Below, piece by piece: positions 1-4,977 of a stretch of 8,668 nucleotides of DNA. The translations under genes were made by a program, and so were the position numbers. Below the pieces are notes generated by a model. The model did not search any database and was not told the DNA's origin. It saw only the letters and a list, made by a program, of their open reading frames with translations. Source of the DNA: JBDTLH01 sp039934875 (GTDB taxonomy: Bacteria; Acidobacteriota; Terriglobia; Terriglobales; Acidobacteriaceae); the NCBI GenBank assembly GCA_039934875.1, contig JBDTLH010000339.1:1-8668 (forward strand). Direction: 5' to 3'. How positions within the stretch are numbered: position 1 is the stretch's first letter; every line of letters begins with the position of its first letter.

Positions 1-1
1 T

Positions 2-37
2 GATGTTCGCGAGCCGGTTGATTTGCTGAAGCGATAA
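2..37 (+). CDS. Possible 3' end of an upstream gene (truncated by window edge)
   Basis: One frame stays open from the left edge and reads DVREPVDLLKR before a TAA at 35-37. The composition is plausible for the C-terminus of a protein, and the DNA becomes AT-rich directly after the stop, as expected at a gene boundary. Eleven codons cannot show homology, so this may be chance. The other two plus frames close within the first 27 bases. Confidence 0.25.
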   Translation, partial: DVREPVDLLKR

Positions 38-77
38 ATGCAAATTATTTTGTTGATTAATTGAAAATATATACGCG

Positions 78-194
78 ATGAAGACCAAGGGCAGGATGCG
101 TTTAGGCGACTGGGCGCGCATGTTCTGGGCGGGATTCATGGCCGGCCTGATCTTGTTCGCCTGCTTCATTTTTGTGCGCACCTCCCCGTTCTAG
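78..194 (+). CDS. Small single-pass membrane protein, 38 aa, unknown
   Basis: An ATG at 78 opens a 38-codon frame ending in TAG (192-194). The protein has a basic N-terminus (MKTKGRMRLGDWARM) and then a continuous hydrophobic segment at about residues 16-32 (WAGFMAGLILFACFIFV), ending in RTSPF. This is the profile of a small inner-membrane protein with the basic end in the cytoplasm. An in-frame stop (54-56) lies upstream, so the ATG is the natural start. The sequence before it is AT-rich and lacks a Shine-Dalgarno sequence. The stop codon sits inside a hexamer tandem repeat. I do not recognise a family. It could be a chance ORF, but a clean transmembrane helix in so short a frame favours a real gene. 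Confidence 0.45.
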   Translation: MKTKGRMRLGDWARMFWAGFMAGLILFACFIFVRTSPF

Positions 195-211
195 TTCTCG
201 TTCTCGTTCCG
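188..211. repeat. Hexamer tandem repeat (four GTTCTN-like units)
   Basis: Four consecutive six-base units read GTTCTA, GTTCTC, GTTCTC, GTTCCG. The first two units contain the stop codon of the 38-residue ORF, so slippage here could move or extend that stop. The tract lies between that ORF and the 3' end of the zinc-ribbon gene on the other strand. Confidence 0.6.
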
Positions 212-223
212 AGGAGTTGCAGC

Positions 224-607
224 TTACATCACATACGGGTCTCTTTCCTCCCCTGCGGGAGCATCTTCGGGCGGCAGCAACATCACGTCTCCCGGCGCGC
301 CATAGCAACTCAGTCCCACACGGTCGAGAAAGCGCGTTCCGCACTGATGGCAGCGATAGGGACGCATTCCCGACCCGCGCGCCAACAACTCGCGGAAGCT
401 GCGCCACCCCGAGAGATAGACTTTGCGATCGCCGCAGATCGGACACTGGGCGCGCCGCTTCTCCTGACCCCCGGTCTGCCGCGGCGCCTCGCCAATCGGA
501 TACAGCTCGCCTTTGCTATCCACCCAGAGCACATTGTTTTCATCGGCGCGTTGGCAGCGATCATGAGAACCAGCTAACCGGTCGGGAAGTCGCGAAGCTG
601 CAAACAT
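224..607 (-). CDS. Zinc-ribbon protein, 127 aa, unknown function
   Basis: The protein carries two CxxC knuckles, C55-P-I-C58-G and C86-H-Q-C89-G, separated by a basic/aromatic linker ending in GMRPYRC. This is a four-cysteine zinc ribbon and should bind one zinc ion. The pattern C..C, about 27 residues, 'RPYRC..CG.RF' resembles a class of small zinc-ribbon proteins I associate with Acidobacteria, but no function is known to me. The ribbon is followed by a 38-residue acidic, proline-containing tail with no membrane segment. The ATG at 607 has no Shine-Dalgarno sequence, and the first 25 residues look less protein-like, so a GTG at 532 (VLWVDSKGELY) is a possible start. A nucleic-acid-binding or redox role is possible but not shown. 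Confidence 0.65.
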   Translation of the reverse strand: MFAASRLPDRLAGSHDRCQRADENNVLWVDSKGELYPIGEAPRQTGGQEKRRAQCPICGDRKVYLSGWRSFRELLARGSGMRPYRCHQCGTRFLDRVGLSCYGAPGDVMLLPPEDAPAGEERDPYVM

Positions 608-620
608 GGCTGAGGCGGCT

Positions 621-713
621 CACGAGTCACGAGCCAAGGGATGCCACGCGCCATGTCACAACACGAATGCTTTAGCCCGTGACTCTCGACTCGTGACCCG
701 CCGCCCGCAAGCT
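621..713. repeat. Degenerate GTGACTCGTGAC-type repeats upstream of asnS
   Basis: The stretch contains CACGAGTC (621-628) and its exact complement GACTCGTG (688-695). It also contains TTAGCCCGTGAC (672-683) and CCGCAAGCT (705-713), which recur exactly at 3875-3886 and 3907-3915. The two 8-bp arms could form a long-loop hairpin. The family looks like dispersed intergenic repeat DNA rather than a gene-specific operator. Confidence 0.5.
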
Positions 714-718
714 ACAAT
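713..718 (+). promoter_or_regulatory. Candidate -10 box of asnS (TACAAT)
   Basis: TACAAT matches the TATAAT consensus at five of six positions and ends 10 nt before the asnS ATG at 729. No good -35 hexamer is visible at 16-18 nt spacing. If used, transcription would begin about 725-729, giving almost no 5' leader. This fits the absence of a Shine-Dalgarno sequence. Confidence 0.4.
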
Positions 719-728
719 AAATATTCTT

Positions 729-2072
729 ATGCCGGATACTGTTCCCACCTCTGCCCCCATCACCACCATCGCCGAAATCGGCCAGCATGAGGGCCAGGAA
801 GTCACCCTGCGAGGCTGGCTCTACAACTTGCGCGAGAGCGGCAAACTGCTCTTTCCCATCTTTCGCGACGGCTCTGGGCTCATTCAGGGCGTCGCCCACA
901 AATCCGGCGTCTCGCCCGAGATCTTCGATGCCCTCAAATCGCTTACCCAGGAATCGAGCGTCATCGTCAGCGGAAAAGTGCGCGCCGACCAGCGCGCGAA
1001 GGGTGGCCACGAACTCGATATCACCGGGCTGGAAGTGGTGCAGCGTGTCTCCGAATCCGACCCCTATCCCATCACGCCCAAGGAGCACGGCACCGATTTT
1101 TTGATGGAGCATCGCCACCTCTGGCTGCGTTCGCCCCGCCAGACGGCGATCCTGCGCACCCGCGCGGCGATTATCAAGTCCGCGCGCGACTTTTTCGACG
1201 ACCGCGGATTCACTCTCACCGACCCGCCCATCCTCACGCCCGCGGCGTGTGAAGGCACGACCACGCTCTTCGAGGTCGGCTACTTCGGCGAGTCCGCGTT
1301 TCTTACCCAATCGGGACAGCTATACATCGAAGCCACGGCTATGGCATTAGGCAAAGTCTATAGCTTCGGCCCCACCTTCCGCGCCGAAAAATCCAAGACC
1401 CGCCGCCACCTTACCGAGTTCTGGATGGTCGAGCCGGAAGTCGCCTACGGCACCCTCGACGACATCATGCATCTCGCCGAAGAATTCGTTAGCTCGATCG
1501 TGCAATACGTTTTGCAGACCCGCCGCGCCGACCTCGAAATCCTGGGACGCGACCTATCCAAGCTGGAAAAAGTCACTTCGCCTTTCCCTCGCATCAGCTA
1601 TGACGAAGCCGTCTCGCTGTTGCAAGAGGGACACAAATCCGGCGAACTCGAACACGGCTTCGAATGGGGCGGCGACTTCGGCTCTCCCGATGAAACCTAT
1701 CTCGCCAACAAATTCGACCGCCCGGTGATCGTGCACCGCTATCCGTCGGCGATCAAGGCGTTCTACATGGAGCCCGACCCCGAACGCGCCGAAGTCGCGC
1801 TCGCCTGCGACGTTCTCGCCCCTGAGGGGTATGGAGAGATCATCGGCGGCTCGCAGCGCATCGGCTCCTACGAAAAGCTGCGCCAGCGCATCAAAGAGCA
1901 CGACCTGCCGGAAGACGCCTTCAAGTGGTATCTCGACCTGCGCAAATTCGGCGGCGTCCCCCACGCCGGCTTCGGCATGGGCATCGAGCGCGCCGTCGCC
2001 TGGATCTGCGGCCTGGAGCACGTCCGCGAGACCATCCCGTTTCCCCGGATGCTGAATAAAATTTATCCGTGA
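729..2072 (+). CDS. asnS: Asparaginyl-tRNA synthetase (AsnRS), class IIb
   Basis: The enzyme charges tRNA-Asn with asparagine using ATP in the cytoplasm. At 447 residues it is near the usual length for bacterial AsnRS (about 430-470). An N-terminal OB-fold anticodon-binding domain covers about residues 12-105 (VTLRGWLYNLRESGKLLFPIFRDGSG). The class II catalytic core follows. Motif 2 is FRAEKSKTRRHLTEFWMVEPE (218-238) and motif 3 is GFGMGIERAV (414-423), ending in FPRMLNKIYP. AsnRS rather than AspRS is supported by 'FLTQSGQLY', 'KSKTRRHLTEFWMVEPE' and 'LAPEGYGEIIGGSQRI', and by the lack of the bacterial AspRS insertion. The frame is open back to 606, but the ATG at 729 is chosen because homologous-looking sequence starts just after it and the extra 41 residues translate intergenic repeat DNA. 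No Shine-Dalgarno sequence precedes 729. The gene stands alone and converges with the nucleotidyltransferase gene. Confidence 0.93.
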   Translation: MPDTVPTSAPITTIAEIGQHEGQEVTLRGWLYNLRESGKLLFPIFRDGSGLIQGVAHKSGVSPEIFDALKSLTQESSVIVSGKVRADQRAKGGHELDITGLEVVQRVSESDPYPITPKEHGTDFLMEHRHLWLRSPRQTAILRTRAAIIKSARDFFDDRGFTLTDPPILTPAACEGTTTLFEVGYFGESAFLTQSGQLYIEATAMALGKVYSFGPTFRAEKSKTRRHLTEFWMVEPEVAYGTLDDIMHLAEEFVSSIVQYVLQTRRADLEILGRDLSKLEKVTSPFPRISYDEAVSLLQEGHKSGELEHGFEWGGDFGSPDETYLANKFDRPVIVHRYPSAIKAFYMEPDPERAEVALACDVLAPEGYGEIIGGSQRIGSYEKLRQRIKEHDLPEDAFKWYLDLRKFGGVPHAGFGMGIERAVAWICGLEHVRETIPFPRMLNKIYP

Positions 2073-2113
2073 GCGTGTCGTGAGTGACGGTCGTGTGCTG
2101 AAGCCGAGAAGAG

Positions 2114-2950
2114 TTATTGTTTCCTCTGTTGCGCTGCTCGCTCAAACATCGCGCTGCTGATCTCGGCGCTGCTCGGCCATTGACCGCCCGTATGTCCGGA
2201 GTGCGTTCGATAATCGTCCAGGTGGTCAGCATCAGGCTGCACTACACTGGCGCCCTGCAAAAATAACAATCCGACTTTTTCCGTGGGCATGCGCGTAACA
2301 AAAGACTCGGCTTCACGGAGCACATCGCGCAGCCGCGCCATAGTGGCGGCTGGATCAAGCGGCGGGTCACTGGCGACCCGGCGGAAATCCGCATCGGTGT
2401 AACGAGCAACCCGGCGGATTTCATTGATAATACCCTCCGGAGTGAATCCGGGCGACTTGCCAGCGGCAGCCCATACTACCGCTCCAAGCGGGAGTATCCG
2501 CTCATGGACGGTCAACAGGTCCACCACGTCGCGCGGCTCGCGGCGGCCATAGGCAGCCGCCACTTTATTGGTGGCCAGATCAATCGGGTGGAGGACGTAG
2601 CCGAAGGTCTCGTTCGGCATGGTCGGAAAAAACCGGAAGTCACTGTCAACCACCCACTCGAGCTTAGTCGTCTGTTTGTCCTTCTCCGCTATTAGCGCGA
2701 AAATAGCTGGTTCGCGCCGCATCCATTGGATCGTATAATCGTGCTCCTCGAGCAAAGCGGCGTCTGCTTGCGCGGCCCTTGCAACCCTGTCTTCGCGGTC
2801 ATGAAAAACGTCTATATCGCCCGAAAATCGTGGCGCATTCCGGTTAAGCGGCGTGCTTCCGGCAACATAGCTCTCCGGATCGCGGTGCGCAGCCAGCAGT
2901 CGCAAAATGTCAATCTGGATGCTAGTCAGCGGCACGGCACGCCCGCTCAA
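2114..2950 (-). CDS. AbiEii/AbiGii-like nucleotidyltransferase
   Basis: This 278-residue protein has the Pol-beta-type nucleotidyltransferase signature of the AbiEii/AbiGii toxin family. The GST at 31-33 (VAGSTPLNR) is followed by the metal-binding DID at D45 and D47 (SGDIDVFHD). Later come a conserved lysine (K129, IDLATNKVAAAY) and a 'GRREPRDVVDLL' stretch (135-146), all typical positions for that family. Members transfer nucleotides to tRNA or other targets and often act as toxins in phage-defence modules. That role is inferred here. The usual partner, the winged-helix antitoxin AbiEi, is absent. Instead a 71-100-residue protein precedes it and overlaps it by 29 bp. The start at 2950 is TTG with a GGAG just upstream; a GTG at 2935 is an alternative. 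The first third of the protein precedes the DID motif with no obvious truncation. Confidence 0.75.
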   Translation of the reverse strand: MSGRAVPLTSIQIDILRLLAAHRDPESYVAGSTPLNRNAPRFSGDIDVFHDREDRVARAAQADAALLEEHDYTIQWMRREPAIFALIAEKDKQTTKLEWVVDSDFRFFPTMPNETFGYVLHPIDLATNKVAAAYGRREPRDVVDLLTVHERILPLGAVVWAAAGKSPGFTPEGIINEIRRVARYTDADFRRVASDPPLDPAATMARLRDVLREAESFVTRMPTEKVGLLFLQGASVVQPDADHLDDYRTHSGHTGGQWPSSAEISSAMFERAAQQRKQ

Positions 2951-3140
2951 TCTGCTCCGCCAACCGCCGCGCCTCTAAGTTGCCTTCCACTCGCAAACTA
3001 TGGACAATCGCCAGAGCGTCGGCGGGCGTGGGATTAAGTACCGGTCTGCTGCTCCACAGCGCCGACGGCCCGAACTGTTGAAACGCGCGACGGTAAAGCT
3101 CCCGAAAGTCGCCCGTTGATGTCGGTTGATTGCTCATCAT
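2922..3140 (-). CDS. Small partner protein of the nucleotidyltransferase, 72 aa
   Basis: The ATG at 3140 (or the adjacent ATG at 3137) follows AGAGGAAG, giving good Shine-Dalgarno spacing for the second ATG. The product is soluble and mostly helical in appearance. Its core is LYRRAFQQFGPSALWSSRP, then NPTPADALAIVHSLRVEG, then a basic helix NLEARRLAEQIERACRAAD. I recognise no named domain, but the 'ALW..R ... TP..A..I...LR..G...AR.LAE.IE' pattern looks conserved. The stop lies 29 bp inside the nucleotidyltransferase gene, so the two are translationally linked and this is a candidate antitoxin or specificity factor. The frame is open to a GTG at 3224, which would overlap the brnA-like stop as GTGA and make a 100-residue protein. 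I prefer the ATG because of its Shine-Dalgarno sequence. Confidence 0.6.
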   Translation of the reverse strand: MMSNQPTSTGDFRELYRRAFQQFGPSALWSSRPVLNPTPADALAIVHSLRVEGNLEARRLAEQIERACRAAD

Positions 3141-3220
3141 GCTTCCTCTAGCATTTACATCACGGCAGCCGTTGTGGCGCATTCGTTCGTGATAAATGGC
3201 GAGACCAAGCGCAATCGCCC

Positions 3221-3517
3221 TCACGCACTCCGCAGGTTCGCCTCCGTCATCACTTCAGATATAGTCTGATCATCCAGCCCTCGCTTTCGCAAGCTCTCTG
3301 TCAACGCCTGCATCGGACTGCGCTCAAGCCGCGCCAGATCGCGCCGCAGGCCATGGCCAATATATGCCCGGATCAGCGGTTGGTACCCCGAAAACCCCAG
3401 CGCCGGAGCGACCTCTTTCAGGTCTTCAATAACATCCTCCGGCAAGCGCATGCTGATGGTCACCATCGGACGCTGTTTCCGCAACCGGCCCTGAATACGC
3501 TCACTCGCTTTCTTCAT
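3221..3517 (-). CDS. brnA: BrnA-like ribbon-helix-helix antitoxin
   Basis: The 98-residue protein has a short basic N-terminus (MKKASERIQGRLRKQRP) and then a ribbon-helix-helix/CopG-like segment, VTISMRLPEDVIEDLKEVA, followed by GFSGYQPLIRAYIGHGLR. This matches the BrnA/MetJ-Arc antitoxin plan, in which the beta strand binds operator DNA and the C-terminal part binds the toxin. The longer C-terminal tail (LTESLRKRGLDDQTISEVMTEANLRSA) is somewhat unlike short BrnA proteins. The ATG at 3517 is chosen because AAGGAAG lies just upstream. The gene overlaps the brnT-like toxin stop by 17 bp, the usual toxin-first arrangement. It probably represses its own operon. Confidence 0.8.
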   Translation of the reverse strand: MKKASERIQGRLRKQRPMVTISMRLPEDVIEDLKEVAPALGFSGYQPLIRAYIGHGLRRDLARLERSPMQALTESLRKRGLDDQTISEVMTEANLRSA

Positions 3518-3824
3518 AAATCTTCCTTTCTTCTGCCGTCGCCATTCTCGCCGAGAGGATGCGGATGACTGCTCTCCGGCGTATGACATGGACCACAAAG
3601 AGCACACTCCAATCCTCCGTCATCCCGATTGCAGCCTCTCTTGCTTCGCTCTCTCCGCTTGCATCCACCAGCCGAACGAATGGATCCAGGAACACCTCAC
3701 ACGCTGCTTCGAATGTTACCTTGTGCTTTGCCGCGTTAGCGGACGCTTTCTCGCCGTCCCACTCAAATAACTGTCCATCATGTGAGTAGGTCACGTCCAC
3801 AAATAACACATATATACGTTGCAT
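3501..3824 (-). CDS. brnT: BrnT-like toxin (RelE-fold ribonuclease)
   Basis: The protein shows the BrnT family signature throughout: FEWDGEKASANAAKHKVTFEAACEVFLDP near the start, then EAAIG, a hydrophobic strand (WSVLFVVHVIRR), and IRILSARMATAEERKIYEE at the end. BrnT toxins are RelE-like ribonucleases that block translation and are held inactive by BrnA. The brnA-like gene follows with a 17-bp overlap. The ATG at 3824 gives 107 residues; a TTG at 3830 is in frame too. GTG codons at 3800 and 3794 would give 97-99 residues, closer to the family's usual N-terminus. They would also agree with a promoter-like sequence that spans the ATG. No Shine-Dalgarno sequence is visible before any of these. 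Confidence 0.82.
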   Translation of the reverse strand: MQRIYVLFVDVTYSHDGQLFEWDGEKASANAAKHKVTFEAACEVFLDPFVRLVDASGESEAREAAIGMTEDWSVLFVVHVIRRRAVIRILSARMATAEERKIYEESE

Positions 3825-3837
3825 ATACAAAAGTCAA
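3809..3837 (-). promoter_or_regulatory. Candidate brnTA promoter and operator
   Basis: On the minus strand TTGACT (3837-3832) is followed after exactly 17 nt by TATATG (3814-3809). An AT-rich inverted repeat, TATAT (3827-3823) / ATATA (3815-3811), lies between the boxes and is a plausible site for a ribbon-helix-helix repressor. If this promoter is right, the ATG at 3824 would be untranscribed and the toxin would start at GTG 3800 or 3794. Confidence 0.4.
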
Positions 3838-3874
3838 CCGAAAGGTATTCTAGTAAGTCACATCATCACGCGCC

Positions 3875-3915
3875 TTAGCCCGTGACCCGTGACTCGCGAC
3901 CACAAGCCGCAAGCT
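3875..3915. repeat. Second copy of the GTGACTCGTGAC-type repeat
   Basis: TTAGCCCGTGAC (3875-3886) and CCGCAAGCT (3907-3915) repeat exact words found at 672-683 and 705-713, with nearly the same distance between them. CGTGACCCGTGACTCGCGAC is a run of near-identical seven-base units. The right part merges with the leader of the arginase remnant. Confidence 0.5.
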
Positions 3916-4060
3916 GACAGCCGAAAGCCAAAGCATTCCCACTGCCGAAAAAGCTACGACCGAAAAGTCGCCTCGCGCGATCATCAATCAGCATTCCAAA
4001 AACATCCGCGACCTCGCCCAGCGGCAACGTGCACGGGATGCCGCTCGCCGCCATCCTCGG
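3901..4060 (+). pseudogene. Arginase gene remnant with internal deletion
   Basis: This stretch matches the intact arginase gene downstream in two blocks on the same strand. Positions 3901-3934 align without gaps to 5364-5397 (27 of 34 identical, the leader). Positions 3935-4010 align to 5398-5473 at about two-thirds identity. Translated from 3935 they read I-PTAEKATTEK...IINQHSKNIR, against MPTIEKPTPEN...PINHNSKKIR in the intact gene. Positions 4011-4060 align to 5860-5909 (44 of 50) and encode SPSGNVHGMPLAAILG, identical in protein sequence. The start codon is ATT instead of ATG. A net 386 bp is missing between the blocks, which breaks the frame and removes the GGDH motif and the metal-binding DAHxD. 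Nothing after 4060 aligns clearly. It cannot make arginase. Confidence 0.85.
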
Positions 4061-4113
4061 AGGCCCGCTGCACAGCCGAGTTCTGAATTTCAATCACCTT
4101 TTGGCATAACCGG

Positions 4114-4563
4114 CTACTTCCCTCCGCAATCCTTGCGCCCGGTATCGGCAATACTCGCGATCAGCCATTTACCATCTTTGCGCACGAGGTTGAACAGGTC
4201 CGTCCCGCAGTGGTCCACTTTGCCGTCCACCAGAAAATCGAAGGGAGCCCAGACCATCGCCAGATCGTTATCGATGCGCACCAGCGGATCGTGAATGCGT
4301 TCCTCGATGCGGGTGGTTCCCGGTTTCGCTACCCGGTCGGCAAAGGCCTCGAAGGTCATCTGCGCCGGCTTGCCGTCGCGCATCAGCACCATGGCGCCGC
4401 CGGGCAGCAGCGGCTGCTTGATCATCGCCGGGTCGCGCTTCGCCATGCCATCAAACATCGCGTGCACCGGAGCAAGGACCGCCTGTTCTTCCGCGGTTGC
4501 GGCATATAAGCCCGCTGCCGCGGCAAGAAATAAAATCAAGGCCATTCGAGGAAAGCTCTTCAT
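4114..4563 (-). CDS. Secreted lumazine-binding/NTF2-like protein
   Basis: The 149-residue product begins with a Sec signal peptide (MKSFPRMALILFLAAAAGLYAATA, cleavage near residue 24). One compact domain follows: an N-terminal helix (EEQAVLAPVHAMFDGMAKRDPAMIKQ), GGAMVLMRDGKPAQMTFEAFADRV, and strands with IDNDLAMVWAPFDFLVDGKVDHCGTDLFNLVRKDGKWLIASIADTGR. This order matches the NTF2-like fold, closest in my reading to the 'putative lumazine-binding' or SnoaL-like families of about 120-150 residues. Substrate and role are unknown, and the protein probably acts in the periplasm. The ATG at 4563 follows GAGGAG at short spacing, and that Shine-Dalgarno sequence lies in one arm of an inverted repeat. 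The gene is monocistronic and divergent from higBA. Confidence 0.75.
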   Translation of the reverse strand: MKSFPRMALILFLAAAAGLYAATAEEQAVLAPVHAMFDGMAKRDPAMIKQPLLPGGAMVLMRDGKPAQMTFEAFADRVAKPGTTRIEERIHDPLVRIDNDLAMVWAPFDFLVDGKVDHCGTDLFNLVRKDGKWLIASIADTGRKDCGGK

Positions 4564-4565
4564 GG

Positions 4566-4587
4566 CTCCTCATTCTAAACTGAGGAG
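4566..4587 (-). promoter_or_regulatory. Inverted repeat sequestering the Shine-Dalgarno sequence of the lumazine-binding-like gene
   Basis: Perfect 7-bp arms CTCCTCA (4566-4572) and TGAGGAG (4581-4587) enclose an 8-nt loop. In the minus-strand mRNA the proximal arm is the GAGGAG Shine-Dalgarno sequence, two bases before the ATG. Folding would hide the ribosome-binding site; the repeat could equally be a protein-binding site. Confidence 0.45.
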
Positions 4588-4636
4588 CGGCATCCGGCAG
4601 ATGCCCATTCGTTAAATACCCTCACCATCGCCTGCG

Positions 4637-4667
4637 GCTTGACGCCTGTCAAGCGACGGCTTACAGT
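4637..4667 (+). promoter_or_regulatory. higBA promoter with palindromic operator
   Basis: TTGACG (4639-4644) and TACAGT (4662-4667) are separated by 17 nt, a good sigma-70 layout. The -35 lies within a perfect inverted repeat, GCTTGAC (4637-4643) GCCT GTCAAGC (4648-4654). This is a likely operator for the HigA helix-turn-helix repressor and would explain autorepression. The -10 ends only 8 nt before the first ATG of higB. Confidence 0.6.
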
Positions 4668-4675
4668 ATAGAGAA

Positions 4676-4960
4676 ATGATGGTCCGGAGCTTCAGTCATA
4701 AGCCGCTCAGGCGGTTTTACGAAGCAGGTGCGACCAAGGGCCTTCCGCCCGACAGTATCGCCAGGTTGCGCGCCATGTTCGCCGTCCTCGACCGCATGAA
4801 AGACGCTGAGGAATTGAAGTTTTGGCCGCTATGGAAGCTACACAAGCTCACCGGCAACCGGAAGAGCAGGTGGAGCCTGCATGTCACGCGCAATTGGCGA
4901 CTCACGTTCCGTATCGAGGACGATGAAATTGTCGATCTCAACCTAGAGGACTATCGCTGA
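4676..4960 (+). CDS. higB: HigB toxin (RelE/ParE superfamily mRNA interferase)
   Basis: The 94-residue protein has the HigB family layout. MVRSFSHKPLRRFYEAG at the start matches the usual 'IKSF.HKGL..FF.TG' opening. The C-terminal half contains the diagnostic WPLWKLHKLTGNRKSRWSLHVTRNWRLTFRIEDDEIVDLNLEDYR. HigB toxins bind ribosomes and cleave mRNA during translation, and are neutralised by HigA. Two adjacent ATGs (4676 and 4679) are possible starts, and the second matches the family opening best. Neither has a Shine-Dalgarno sequence. The gene lies 17 bp upstream of higA, the toxin-first order typical of this system. Confidence 0.9.
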   Translation: MMVRSFSHKPLRRFYEAGATKGLPPDSIARLRAMFAVLDRMKDAEELKFWPLWKLHKLTGNRKSRWSLHVTRNWRLTFRIEDDEIVDLNLEDYR

Positions 4961-4977
4961 AGAAAGAGGAGGAATCA

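Noticed and set aside
172..675. Long plus-strand open frame of 167 codons
   Set aside because: It is the complement of the zinc-ribbon gene, is Arg/Ser/Pro-rich as shadow frames in GC-rich DNA are, and shows no domain.
606..728. N-terminal extension of asnS to 606
   Set aside because: The extra 41 residues translate intergenic repeat DNA, and the OB-fold begins at the normal distance from the ATG at 729.
2073..2113. Terminator between asnS and the nucleotidyltransferase gene
   Set aside because: No stem of useful length with a T-tract is present in these 41 bases.
3889..4086. 65-codon plus-strand ORF
   Set aside because: It runs through the arginase remnant in the wrong frame; the homology to arginase lies in the other frames.
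3875..4093. 72-codon minus-strand ORF
   Set aside because: It resembles a minus-strand frame of the intact arginase only because the DNA is duplicated; neither is a gene.
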